From Burkholderiales bacterium (GTDB lineage: Bacteria > Pseudomonadota > Gammaproteobacteria > Burkholderiales > Burkholderiaceae_C), in NCBI GenBank assembly GCA_005793295.1, contig SXSX01000131.1:1-21064 (forward strand): a DNA stretch of 21,064 nt, read 5' to 3'. The position numbers and the translations under genes were made by a program. Shown here in pieces: positions 1 to 8,646 of this stretch (positions are counted from its first letter, which is position 1; the number at the start of each line of letters is the position of its first letter). The notes beneath the pieces are model-generated. The model was given only the letters and a program-made list of their open reading frames with translations, did not search any database and was not told the DNA's origin.

Positions 1-3000
1 ACGAGCGCAGCCTCAACATCGATTTTTTGTTGGGCTATTTACGCCAAATTTTGCCGCGCAGGCCCGACCTGAAAGTGGTCATCACGTCGGCCACGATTGA
101 CGCCCAGCGATTTGCCAACCACTTTTCGATTCTGCAGCCAGGGCCAGAGGGCCGGGTTCTGACTCCCGCGCCTGTCATCATGGTGTCTGGGCGAATGTTC
201 CCTGTGGAACAGCGCTACCGTCCTTTTGAAGAGAGCCGTGATTACGATATCAACAATGCGATTGCCGATGGGGTAGATGAACTCTGGCGAACAGGCTCTG
301 CAGGTGATATTTTGGTTTTCTTGCCTGGTGAGCGCGAAATTCGCGAGGCGGCAGACCATTTAAGAAAGCACTTGAGCCACCAGCCCGTGATGCGCAACAG
401 CGAAGTACTTCCATTGTTTGCCCGCTTAAGCCAAGCCGAGCAGGACCGAATTTTTGACGGCCATACTGGGCGGCGCATCGTGTTGGTAACCAACGTCGCC
501 GAAACCTCTTTGACGGTGCCCGGTATTCGCTACGTGATTGATGCCGGAACGGCCCGTATCAAACGCTACAGTTTTCGCAGCAAGGTAGAACAGCTCTTGG
601 TAGAACCCATCAGCCAAAGCGCCGCCAACCAACGCGCCGGGCGCTGTGGACGCGTTGCAGACGGCATTTGTATCCGGCTTTATGAACAAAAAGATTTTGA
701 GGGACGCGATCGTTTTACCGACCCCGAAATTTTGCGTTCTTCGCTAGCCGGCGTTATTTTGCGAATGAAGTCGCTGCGTTTTGGCGTGGTGGAAGATTTT
801 CCTTTCATTGAAAAACCGTCGGGGCGGGCCATTGCGGACGGCTACCAATTGCTCAATGAATTGGGCGCGGTCGATGAAGCCAATGAGCTCACGCCCATGG
901 GTGCCGAATTGGCTCGCTTGCCTTTAGACCCACGGGTGGGGCGGATGATTTTGGAGGCACGCAGTCGCCACGCGTTGGATGAAATTTTGGTGATCGCTTC
1001 GGCCTTGAGTGTGCAAGACGTGCGAGACCGGCCGATGGAAGCCCAAGCCCAGGCGGACCAAGCACATACCAAGTTTGATGACGACCGCAGCGAATTTAGC
1101 GGCTACTTGAAGTTGTGGAAATGGATCGTCCAAGCGCGTGGTGAAAAAACGCAAGTTACTGTGATTGGCAGCGCCAGCCCCCACAAACTTTCCAACCGCC
1201 AGTACGAACAACTCCTGCGGCAAAACTTTGTCAACATCCGTCGCGTTCGCGAATGGAAAGATATTCACAGCCAATTGCATACGGTGGTCGCAGAGCACCA
1301 ATGGCAGATCAATACCAGTCCGGCTTCTTACGACCAGCTGCATTTGTCCATGCTGGCGGGCTTACTGGGAAATGTTGGTTGCAAGGTTGAAAATGACGGG
1401 CCCCAAGGCGAGTATTTGGGCGCGAGGAGCATCAAGTTTTTCGCCCATCCGGGGGCGCATTTAGCCAAAAAACCGGGGCGCTGGATTGTGGCCGCTGAAC
1501 TGGTGGAGACCACCCGTTTGTTTGGCCGAGGAATCGCATCCATCGATCCGCAGTGGCTTGAACAAGTCGGCGAACACTTGCTTAAAAAACAACTGCTCGA
1601 TCCGCATTGGGAGAAAAAGGCCGCCGAGGTGCTGGCGTTGGAGCGGGCTACGCTGTATGGATTGGTGGTGTACAGCGGGCGGCGGGTCAACTACAGCAAG
1701 GTCGATTTACCTGGCGCCAGAGACATTTTTATCCGAGAAGCGCTGGTGAATGGTCAGTGGGAAACGCCTTTGCCTTTTTTGAGTGCCAATCTCAAACTGA
1801 TTAAGCAAGTGCAAGACTTGGAGCACAAGGCACGGCGCCAAGACGTTTTGGTGGATGACGAACTGATCTTTGCTTTTTACGATCAGCAGTTGCCGTCAGA
1901 CGTTTGCAGCGGTTACAGCTTTGAGCGGTGGTACCGGGAAGAAGTTAAAAAACAGCCCCAACTCTTGATGCTCACGCGCGAAGAGTTGATGCGCCACGAG
2001 GCCGCAGGCATCACCACCGCGATGTTTCCCAAAACGGTGCGATTAGGCGGGGTCGATTGTTTGGCAACTTATCTCCACGAGCCCGGCGATATTTGGGATG
2101 GATTAACCGTCACCGTTCCGCTTTTTGTTTTGAACCAAGTGAGTGAAGAGCGCTGCGAGTGGTTGGTTCCGGGCATGCTCAAAGAAAAAATTCAGGCCTT
2201 GATCAAAACCTTGCACCAACGCCCGCGCTCGCGTTTGGTGCCCTTGCCAGAAACGGCAAGTCGCTGGGCGCTGACGCTTAGCGATGAACGTTTTGGCGCG
2301 GGCAGTTTGATCGATGTACTTCTGAAACTCATCCGTGATCAAACCGCGCTAGACATTGTTCGTGCAGATATCAAAGCAGACATGCTGAGCGCCCACTTTT
2401 TCATGAACTTTAAGGTCGTTGATGAGCACGGCCGCCAATTGGGTCAGGGGCGCAACCTCGGTGCGCTCAAAGCCGAATGGGGCAAGCAAGCACGGGGCGC
2501 GTTTCAGGCCTTGGCCTCATTGAAACTCGGCAAGGTCGACTCGCCACCAATCGATGCGCCTACTCCAATCGCATTCCCCGCCCCTGGCTCTATCAAAGTA
2601 GGCAACAGCTCAAGCAAGACTACGAAAACCAGTCCGGCAACCCAACCCGCTGGGCAACGCTACACCGCTTGGACTTTTGGCGAGTTACCGGAGTTGCTTG
2701 AAATTCAAAAGGGAGGGCAGACCTTGGTGGGTTTCCCTGCTTTGATCGATGCAGGGGATGCGGTCACGATGGAGGTTTTTGATGAGCCCGAGTTGGCCGC
2801 TGAGAAGCACCGTGCCGGTTTGCGCCGCTTGTTTGCTTTGCAGCTCAAAGAGCCTTTGAAATACCTTGAGAAGAATGTTCCTGATTTGCAAAAAATGGCG
2901 GTGGCCTACATGCAAATTGGCGGAGCCATCGAGGAGTTGCGTGAGCAAATCATTGGCTTGGCGCTCGAGCGTGCATTTTTACTAACGCCTTTGCCCACCG

Positions 3001-3500
3001 ATGAGTTCGCATTCAAACGACGTCTCGAAGAAGGACGGGGTCGGTTGACCTTGATTGCCAACGAAATCGCCCGCTTGGCGGCGCAAATTTTGCAAGAATG
3101 CGCTACAGCCACCCGAAAAATCAAAGATATCAAAACAGCGCCGGAGTCCTGTGCTGATGCCGCGCAACAATTACAGCGCCTCATGCCCAAGCGGTTTTTG
3201 ATGGCTGCGCCGTGGGAGCGTTTGCACCACTTAACGCGCTATCTCAAAGCGATTACTTTACGTTTAGAAAAAATACGTGCCGATCCTGCCCGAGATGCTG
3301 CGCGACTCGCTGAGTTACGGCCCCAAGAGCAGCGCTATTGGCGCTTGGTTGCCGAACGCAAAGGCGTCAGCGACGAGCGCATGACCGAATTTCGCTGGCT
3401 TTTGGAAGAGCTTCGGGTGAGTTTTTTTGCACAAGAGTTGCGCACCCCTCAACCCGTGAGCGTCAAGCGGCTTGATAAAGCCTGGTCGCAGTTGCTTTAA
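1..3500 (+). CDS. hrpA: ATP-dependent RNA helicase HrpA, 5'-truncated by window edge
   Basis: DEAH-box RNA helicase of the HrpA family, which unwinds RNA and has been linked to mRNA processing and ribosome rescue. The reading frame is open from base 3 (codons for ERSLNIDFLL), and the first two bases fit the last two bases of the His codon of the DEAH box, so the box is cut by the window edge and the Walker A part lies outside. Visible in order: motif III (ITSAT, about base 87), motif V region (TNVAETSLTVPG, about 490-525), motif VI (QRAGRCGR, about 630-655), the helicase-associated HA2 region, an OB-fold region (about 1450-1700) and a long C-terminal DUF3418-type region to the stop. An internal TTG at 27 is not the true start. 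About 1165 residues are present of a family usually near 1300. A Ser/Thr/Pro/Lys-rich linker (about 2560-2660) divides the C-terminal part. It ends one base from the convergent gene at 3502. Confidence 0.95.
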   Translation, partial: ERSLNIDFLLGYLRQILPRRPDLKVVITSATIDAQRFANHFSILQPGPEGRVLTPAPVIMVSGRMFPVEQRYRPFEESRDYDINNAIADGVDELWRTGSAGDILVFLPGEREIREAADHLRKHLSHQPVMRNSEVLPLFARLSQAEQDRIFDGHTGRRIVLVTNVAETSLTVPGIRYVIDAGTARIKRYSFRSKVEQLLVEPISQSAANQRAGRCGRVADGICIRLYEQKDFEGRDRFTDPEILRSSLAGVILRMKSLRFGVVEDFPFIEKPSGRAIADGYQLLNELGAVDEANELTPMGAELARLPLDPRVGRMILEARSRHALDEILVIASALSVQDVRDRPMEAQAQADQAHTKFDDDRSEFSGYLKLWKWIVQARGEKTQVTVIGSASPHKLSNRQYEQLLRQNFVNIRRVREWKDIHSQLHTVVAEHQWQINTSPASYDQLHLSMLAGLLGNVGCKVENDGPQGEYLGARSIKFFAHPGAHLAKKPGRWIVAAELVETTRLFGRGIASIDPQWLEQVGEHLLKKQLLDPHWEKKAAEVLALERATLYGLVVYSGRRVNYSKVDLPGARDIFIREALVNGQWETPLPFLSANLKLIKQVQDLEHKARRQDVLVDDELIFAFYDQQLPSDVCSGYSFERWYREEVKKQPQLLMLTREELMRHEAAGITTAMFPKTVRLGGVDCLATYLHEPGDIWDGLTVTVPLFVLNQVSEERCEWLVPGMLKEKIQALIKTLHQRPRSRLVPLPETASRWALTLSDERFGAGSLIDVLLKLIRDQTALDIVRADIKADMLSAHFFMNFKVVDEHGRQLGQGRNLGALKAEWGKQARGAFQALASLKLGKVDSPPIDAPTPIAFPAPGSIKVGNSSSKTTKTSPATQPAGQRYTAWTFGELPELLEIQKGGQTLVGFPALIDAGDAVTMEVFDEPELAAEKHRAGLRRLFALQLKEPLKYLEKNVPDLQKMAVAYMQIGGAIEELREQIIGLALERAFLLTPLPTDEFAFKRRLEEGRGRLTLIANEIARLAAQILQECATATRKIKDIKTAPESCADAAQQLQRLMPKRFLMAAPWERLHHLTRYLKAITLRLEKIRADPARDAARLAELRPQEQRYWRLVAERKGVSDERMTEFRWLLEELRVSFFAQELRTPQPVSVKRLDKAWSQLL

Positions 3501-3501
3501 G

Positions 3502-3837
3502 CTATTGGCCCATGCGCCACATATTGGTGGAGCGCGTTCCACTGCGACAAAACGCCAGCACGGGGCCGGGGGCTTGGGCCAGGGCCTCAGCAAAGGCTGT
3601 GACTTGCTCTTGCGTGACCTGACCACTGATCACGGGAATGTAGTGGTAAGCCAGTCCGTGGGCCTGGGCTGCTTGGGCCATGGCATGTGAACTGGGTTGC
3701 TCCGGGCCGCCTTCTCCATCGGGGCGGTTGTTAATCACCGTGTGAAATCCGCTTGCAGCGATTGCCGCCATGTCATCACAGCTGATTTGCGGCGCGGTGG
3801 AAAAGTTTGGAGTGTGTTGTGTGATTTGAACGGTCAT
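3502..3837 (-). CDS. TIGR01244/DUF442-type protein (sulfurtransferase- or phosphatase-like)
   Basis: A 111-residue protein of the TIGR01244/PF04273 type, the small domain also found at the N-terminus of beta-lactamase-hydrolase-like (Blh) proteins. Visible are INNRPDGE at about 36-43 and an active-site loop CRSGTRS at 97-103. Cys97 to Arg102 is CX4R, which matches a rhodanese-length loop rather than the CX5R loop of classical protein tyrosine phosphatases; family members are annotated both as sulfurtransferases and as phosphatases. ATG at 3837 is preceded by AAAGGGA, an acceptable ribosome binding site. It follows the aminotransferase gene with a 32-base gap and is probably the last gene of that transcription unit. 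Substrate unknown. Confidence 0.8.
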   Translation of the reverse strand: MTVQITQHTPNFSTAPQISCDDMAAIAASGFHTVINNRPDGEGGPEQPSSHAMAQAAQAHGLAYHYIPVISGQVTQEQVTAFAEALAQAPGPVLAFCRSGTRSTNMWRMGQ

Positions 3838-3869
3838 GGGGTGTCCCTTTGGAAAATACGTTGATTAAT

Positions 3870-5030
3870 TTATAAAGTTTGTAAGCGCGAGAGCGCTGCG
3901 AGCAAGGTCTCGTCTTTTTTTGCAAAACAAAAGCGCACCACGCGCTGGTCAAATCCATTGCCATAAAACGCAGACAGCGGGATCGCCGCAACGCCCACTT
4001 CAGCAGTCAACCATTTACAGAAATCGGCCTCAGTCAGGTCCGACACCTCGGAGATGTCGACGCATTGAAAATACGTGCCTTGGCTGTTTAAAACTTTGAA
4101 TTTCGTTTTCTCTAAGCCACTTAAAAACAGATCGCGCTTGCGTTGGTAAAAAGCGGCTAGGCCAAGGTAAGGCTCTGGATCGGCCATGTAAGCATTCAGC
4201 GCGAACTGAACGGGCGTGTTGACGGTAAAGACGTTGAACTGGTGCACCTTTCTAAATTCTGCCATCAGGCTTGCGGGTGCTGCTACGTAGCCCACTTTCC
4301 AACCGGTCACATGGTAGGTTTTGCCAAAACTAGAAACAATAAATGCGCGGGCTGCTAATCCGGGGTAACGGGCGACACTTTCGTGCTGTGCGCCGTCAAA
4401 AACCATGTGTTCATACACCTCGTCACTAATCACCAAAACGTTGGTGGGTGCGAGCAAGGCTTGTAACGCAAGCATGTCGGCTTGGCTCCAGACCGTGGCG
4501 CTGGGGTTGTGCGGCGTGTTGATGACGATGGCACGGGTCTTGGAAGTTAGTGCGGCTTTGATTTTTTCAAAATCGGGGCGAAAACTTCCAGGCTGCAACG
4601 GCACCCGAACTACCACCCCACCCGCAAGCGCAATGTTGGGAACGTAGCTGTCGTAACAGGGTTCTAAAACAATGACCTCGTCGCCTGGGTGCACGATGGC
4701 CAATATGGCGGTGAGAATGGCTTGGGTTGCGCCGGCGGTGATGGTGATTTCATCGGCCGCCGAGTAGGCCCTGCCATGCAAGGCGCTGATTTTTTCAGAG
4801 ATCGTTTGGCGCAAAGCGGGAATGCCTGCCATGGGGGGGTATTGGTTGTGCCCCGCTTGCATCGCACGGGTCACTTCATCAACCAACGTCGGGTCGCAAG
4901 CGAAGTCGGGAAAACCTTGACCTAAATTGACCGCTTGGTGCTGCGTCGCCAGTGCCGACATCACTGTGAAAATCGTCGTGCCGACTTCAGGAAGACGGCT
5001 GCGAAGTTCTGGAGTTACGGGATGCGTCAT
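3870..5030 (-). CDS. PLP-dependent aminotransferase, probable methionine aminotransferase (YbdL-like)
   Basis: Class I/II fold-type I aminotransferase of 386 residues. Visible: LGQGFPDF near residue 40, the NTPHNPS substrate/PLP segment, ISDEVYEH with the PLP-binding Asp and Tyr, SSFGKTYHVTGWKVGY with the Schiff-base Lys, and VRFCFAKK with the carboxylate-binding Arg near the C-terminus. The sequence pattern is that of the YbdL/kynurenine-aminotransferase-like subgroup, whose E. coli member prefers methionine and aromatic amino acids; methionine as substrate here is inference, supported by the neighbouring cysB and sulfurtransferase-like gene. ATG at 5030 is chosen over an in-frame TTG at 5036; neither has a strong Shine-Dalgarno sequence. 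The gap to cysB upstream is 12 bases, so the two are probably co-transcribed. Confidence 0.9.
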   Translation of the reverse strand: MTHPVTPELRSRLPEVGTTIFTVMSALATQHQAVNLGQGFPDFACDPTLVDEVTRAMQAGHNQYPPMAGIPALRQTISEKISALHGRAYSAADEITITAGATQAILTAILAIVHPGDEVIVLEPCYDSYVPNIALAGGVVVRVPLQPGSFRPDFEKIKAALTSKTRAIVINTPHNPSATVWSQADMLALQALLAPTNVLVISDEVYEHMVFDGAQHESVARYPGLAARAFIVSSFGKTYHVTGWKVGYVAAPASLMAEFRKVHQFNVFTVNTPVQFALNAYMADPEPYLGLAAFYQRKRDLFLSGLEKTKFKVLNSQGTYFQCVDISEVSDLTEADFCKWLTAEVGVAAIPLSAFYGNGFDQRVVRFCFAKKDETLLAALSRLQTL

Positions 5031-5042
5031 TGCCAACGTGAA

Positions 5043-5996
5043 TTAAATATCGGAATCGTTCAAATGCCCTGCCATCGCTCGGGCCACGATCTCGCGGTTC
5101 AAGCGGTTGCTCAAGAGCTGGGCAAAGGTAAATACAAAATTACGCAAATAGGCGCTTCGTTTAAAGGCCACGCGGGCCATGTTTTTACCAAAAAGGTGGC
5201 CTGCTGGGCGAACGATGAGGCCCGACTTCGGCCCTTCTTCTTGAACATCTCGAACCGCCATTTCAGCAGCAATACCAATGCCCAGACCTAAGCGCACATA
5301 GGTTTTGATCACGTCAGAATCAATCGCTTCGAGGGCAATCCGAGGTTCTAATTTGTGCTCGGCGAAAGCGCGGTCAATTTTGGTTCGGCCGGTAAAGGAC
5401 GGGTGGTAGGTAATCAAAGGTTCTTGGGCAACGTCCTCCAAGGTAATGCTGGTCTTGCCGGCCAAGGGATGATCGATAGGGAGAACAATCATGTGCTGCC
5501 ATTCGTAGCAGGGCAGGGTAACCAGCTCAGCGTAATCCGCCAGTGATTCGGTAGCAATACCAATTTCTGCCACTTCGTCAATCAACATCCTGGCGACTTG
5601 GTCGGGTGAGCCTTGGTGCAAGCTGATATTGACTTTAGGAAACGCGGTGCGCAGCGCCGCTACTTTTTCAGGCAAAACATAGCGGGCTTGGGTGTGGGTT
5701 GTAGCAATGGATAAGGTGCCACTGTCTTCCATGCAGTACTGCTCGCCAATGCGTTTGAGGTTGCTGACTTCTCGCAAAATCAAATCGATACTTTTGAGAA
5801 CGTGCTCCCCAGGCTCGGTCACGCGCTTAAGTCGCTTTCCGTGGCGGGCAAAAATCTCAATCCCTAATTCATCCTCAAGCTCAATGATGGCTTTGGAGAC
5901 GCCGGGCTGGGAGGTGTGCAGGGCTTTGGCAGCTTCGGTCAAGTTCAGGTTGCGGCGAACGGCTTCTTGAACAAAGCGAAATTGGTGGAGGTTCAT
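5043..5996 (-). CDS. cysB: CysB-family LysR-type transcriptional regulator
   Basis: LysR-type regulator of 317 residues with an N-terminal winged helix-turn-helix (residues 1-60, including LTEAAKALHTSQPGVSKAI) and a periplasmic-binding-protein-like effector domain. It is CysB-like: Thr100, Thr102, Gln103 (THTQARY), Thr149, Trp166 and Thr202 fall at the positions I recall as the anion/N-acetylserine pocket of Klebsiella CysB, with no offset. CysB activates sulfate assimilation and cysteine synthesis genes under sulfur limitation. Here it lies 35 bases after a sirohydrochlorin chelatase-like gene (siroheme for sulfite reductase) and 12 bases before the aminotransferase. A Cbl-type paralogue is possible but less likely as the only copy seen. 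Confidence 0.92.
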   Translation of the reverse strand: MNLHQFRFVQEAVRRNLNLTEAAKALHTSQPGVSKAIIELEDELGIEIFARHGKRLKRVTEPGEHVLKSIDLILREVSNLKRIGEQYCMEDSGTLSIATTHTQARYVLPEKVAALRTAFPKVNISLHQGSPDQVARMLIDEVAEIGIATESLADYAELVTLPCYEWQHMIVLPIDHPLAGKTSITLEDVAQEPLITYHPSFTGRTKIDRAFAEHKLEPRIALEAIDSDVIKTYVRLGLGIGIAAEMAVRDVQEEGPKSGLIVRPAGHLFGKNMARVAFKRSAYLRNFVFTFAQLLSNRLNREIVARAMAGHLNDSDI

Positions 5997-6031
5997 ATCA
6001 GATTGCGACTATAGATGAACTTCATTATGCT

Positions 6032-6409
6032 TTATTCTGGGTTATATAAAGCAATGCGAGCCAATACTTGAATCAGTCGATCGTCTTCACCTACCGCTTT
6101 TTGGAGCGTGAACTCCATCGTTGGATGGGCTTGCGAAAGTGCGTTGACAAGCAAAGGCAGGTCTTCTCGCGCATGCTTACCAACGCCTAAAAACATGGGA
6201 ACGATCGTGATTAAGCGTACCCCCGCGTCAATCAGCGTCTGGGCCGCAGTTGCAAGGTCTGGGGTACTTAATTCCAAATAGGCGCAGACCACGTGCATCT
6301 GATGGTTGGTAAGCCGAATTTGCTGGGATACGGCTTCCATGGGCTTGTGCCAAAGCGGGTCTCGCGAGCCATGGGCAAATAAAATAATGCCTTGTGTTGA
6401 AGTATTCAT
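6032..6409 (-). CDS. Small CbiX/SirB-type sirohydrochlorin chelatase
   Basis: A 125-residue single-domain CbiX-type class II chelatase, which inserts Co(II) or Fe(II) into sirohydrochlorin. Visible: N-terminal ILFAHGSRD with the first metal-ligand His (residue about 14) and VPMFLGVGKHAREDLP with the second conserved His. The short length is like archaeal/proteobacterial CbiX-S, thought to act as a homodimer. ATG at 6409 overlaps the lptG stop in an ATGA arrangement, which fixes the start; the frame is open 26 codons further upstream, inside lptG, but that would be a longer overlap without need. Next to cysB, iron insertion for siroheme and sulfite reduction is the likelier role; this is inference. 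Confidence 0.87.
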   Translation of the reverse strand: MNTSTQGIILFAHGSRDPLWHKPMEAVSQQIRLTNHQMHVVCAYLELSTPDLATAAQTLIDAGVRLITIVPMFLGVGKHAREDLPLLVNALSQAHPTMEFTLQKAVGEDDRLIQVLARIALYNPE

Positions 6410-7512
6410 TGTCTGCGAACCAACCAAGTGAATGCTGAGAGTGAAATAAAGGAATAAATCAGGCCGGGAAGGGCGGCGGTAAACCACGGCCGCCAGCCTT
6501 GGAGGTAACCCAAATCTCCTAAAACGTTATTGAGTAAAACAAAGCTAATCCCGGCCATGATTCCGCCGAAAACGAAAGGGGTGATTCCGCCTGATCGAAA
6601 GTGAAGGTAGGCAAACGGCAGCGCCAAGACCATCATGACCAGACAACTCAGTGGGTAAAACATTTTTTTCCAAAATTGGATTTCGTATTTTTGAGCCGAT
6701 TGGCCGTTGGAGTGAAGGTGGCGGATGTACTGGAACAAATCCACAGTTCCCATGCGTTCAGGACGTAATACCGCCGCTGACACCATTTCAGCGCTCACTT
6801 TATTAAGCCAGGTCAGTTGGTCTTGTCGGGTCGTGACTGCGTTGCTTGCGTCAGGATTGGAGGTGTTGAATTCGGTGCGATCAACGCCTTGTAAAACCCA
6901 AGACTCTCCGGGCCCAAATACGCCGCTTTGCGCTTGCGTTAGGGAAACAATCTTCCCTCGGTTGTCGAATTCAAAAATTCGCACGTCTTTCATGTTGGCA
7001 TCAGAATCCAACGATCCCACGTTCACCGCAAAGCTGCTGTAAGTTTGTTTTTCTTTGATCCAGGCCCCTGTTTTTCCTACCGTAATGCGCCCGCCAAATT
7101 TGGCTTTTAAAAGCTGGGCAGTTTTGTCCGCTAGCGGCGCAACATAGTCGCCGACGGCGAAGGTAAAAACCACAAAAAATGAACCCAGAAACAACAAGGC
7201 CCGCAGCGCCTGCCACGGCTCCAAGCCGCTGGTTCGCAAAATAGTGAACTCCGAGCTCTGCGCGAAACGTGCCATCACAAAAATACTCCCGATTAACACT
7301 GTAATCGGCATCAGCTCGTAAATGTGATTGGGGATCAGCAAGGCGACGTAGATCAGCGCTTGGGCTACGGAATATCCCAAGGCGGCATCCCGCCCAATCG
7401 CACGTAATTCGTCGACAAAGTCAAAAAAGAAAAAGAGGGCAATAAATGCCAAAGTGATTGCCGCTACGGCAATCACCACTTCGGTATACAAAAGCCGGCG
7501 CAGGGTTTTCAT
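6406..7512 (-). CDS. lptG: LPS export ABC transporter permease LptG
   Basis: YjgP/YjgQ-family permease of 368 residues. With LptF and the ATPase LptB it forms the inner-membrane LptB2FG complex that extracts lipopolysaccharide for transport by LptC/A/DE. The layout is typical: transmembrane helices near residues 10-30, 55-80 and 100-125, a large periplasmic beta-jellyroll-like middle (about 130-265), then three more helices (about 280-300, 305-325, 335-360). The N-terminal segment with TEVVIAVAAITLAFIALFFF and the cytoplasmic SEFTILRTSGLEPW coupling segment fit LptG. Its start overlaps the lptF stop by four bases (ATGA at 7509-7512), and its own stop overlaps the following chelatase gene in the same way. 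Confidence 0.95.
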   Translation of the reverse strand: MKTLRRLLYTEVVIAVAAITLAFIALFFFFDFVDELRAIGRDAALGYSVAQALIYVALLIPNHIYELMPITVLIGSIFVMARFAQSSEFTILRTSGLEPWQALRALLFLGSFFVVFTFAVGDYVAPLADKTAQLLKAKFGGRITVGKTGAWIKEKQTYSSFAVNVGSLDSDANMKDVRIFEFDNRGKIVSLTQAQSGVFGPGESWVLQGVDRTEFNTSNPDASNAVTTRQDQLTWLNKVSAEMVSAAVLRPERMGTVDLFQYIRHLHSNGQSAQKYEIQFWKKMFYPLSCLVMMVLALPFAYLHFRSGGITPFVFGGIMAGISFVLLNNVLGDLGYLQGWRPWFTAALPGLIYSFISLSAFTWLVRRQ

Positions 7513-8624
7513 GGGCGCTTCCCGGAAACCGTGGCAGCCTGCGGGGAGCGTTTAAAAAGCATGTTGGCCCACTGGTTATGGCGGGCGGCCAACATCAGCA
7601 AACCCAAAGTCAGTGCCCCGCCGTGCAGAAGGAGTAAAAACAAGCCCACGGGAATCTTGCCAGATTCGACCCAGTTGCGCCCCAAAATAAGAAAATTGAA
7701 ATACAACACAAACACCATGAATGCAAAGAATAAATTGCCGGTTCGGCCAGCGCGAGGATTGGATCCCGCCGAGGCCAATGCGATGAGCATGAGATTAAAG
7801 GCCGTCAAAATCAGGCCCGCCCTCCAAGAAAATTCGCCCATGCTGGCAAGGCTAGGCGTGACGAACAATTGCAGCGTCGTCATCGTACTGGTGGGGAGGT
7901 AATTACGAGTTGACGTGTCATCGATGCCGATTTTTGTCACATAGCGGTCAAACGTAGTAATCGAGTAATCGGTTTTGCCTGCGCTTTTTTCTAAACGTTG
8001 GCCGTTTTCTAGAACCAAAAATTTGTCTTGCCCGATGACCTCAACCTTTGCGCTCAAGGCCGAAGAAATAGTCTCTTTGCCTTGCTCGCGCGTCGCCATA
8101 AAAACGTTGGTTCCCGCAGGCTTGTTATCAGGATCTTTCTCTAAGAAAAATACCCGGTTACCGTTGGATGATTCTTGAAATTGTCCGGGTTCAACCCGGG
8201 CTAAGTCACTGCGTTTTTCATAAGTATCGCGAAGATCTTCAATGCGACTGAAAGCCCACGGCAAGATCAAAAATGCGAGTAGAAATATGACCACAAAAAT
8301 AGGCCAAGCAAAGCGTGAAATCGGCTTGAGCAAAGACAACAAGCCCCGCCCACTGCCAAACCAGATCACCATCTCGCTGTCGCGGTACATCCGGGTCAGG
8401 ACGTTAATGATGGCGATAAACAGGCACAAGGCAAGAATCGTGGGGAGGTCCGCCAAAACGGTGTAACCCATGATGACGATGACATCGGAGGGGTTAAAAA
8501 CGCCACGCGAAGCCTCTCCGAGGGTTCGAATCACGGTCATAGTCATAACCACGGTGACCAAAACGACCAAGGTAGCCCCAAAAGTTCGGGCGAGTTCTTT
8601 GCGAATAGAGTTATGGAATAACAT
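7509..8624 (-). CDS. lptF: LPS export ABC transporter permease LptF
   Basis: 371-residue partner of LptG in the LptB2FG lipopolysaccharide exporter of the inner membrane. Visible: N-terminal FHNSIRKELARTFGATLVV, first helices (about 15-35, 60-80, 100-125), the cytoplasmic segment DSEMVIWFGSGRGLLS characteristic of the LptF coupling helix, a periplasmic domain (about 130-265), and C-terminal helices with an NPRAGRTGN loop between them. It is first in the minus-strand run and reads away from pepA, whose start is 22 bases from its own. No good Shine-Dalgarno sequence precedes the ATG at 8624, and its promoter must lie inside the 5' part of pepA. Confidence 0.95.
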   Translation of the reverse strand: MLFHNSIRKELARTFGATLVVLVTVVMTMTVIRTLGEASRGVFNPSDVIVIMGYTVLADLPTILALCLFIAIINVLTRMYRDSEMVIWFGSGRGLLSLLKPISRFAWPIFVVIFLLAFLILPWAFSRIEDLRDTYEKRSDLARVEPGQFQESSNGNRVFFLEKDPDNKPAGTNVFMATREQGKETISSALSAKVEVIGQDKFLVLENGQRLEKSAGKTDYSITTFDRYVTKIGIDDTSTRNYLPTSTMTTLQLFVTPSLASMGEFSWRAGLILTAFNLMLIALASAGSNPRAGRTGNLFFAFMVFVLYFNFLILGRNWVESGKIPVGLFLLLLHGGALTLGLLMLAARHNQWANMLFKRSPQAATVSGKRP

Positions 8625-8646
8625 TGGAGGCGATATTAAAGGCTAA

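Noticed and set aside
27..29. TTG as the start of hrpA
   Set aside because: The frame is open to the window edge with conserved helicase residues upstream, so the true start is outside.
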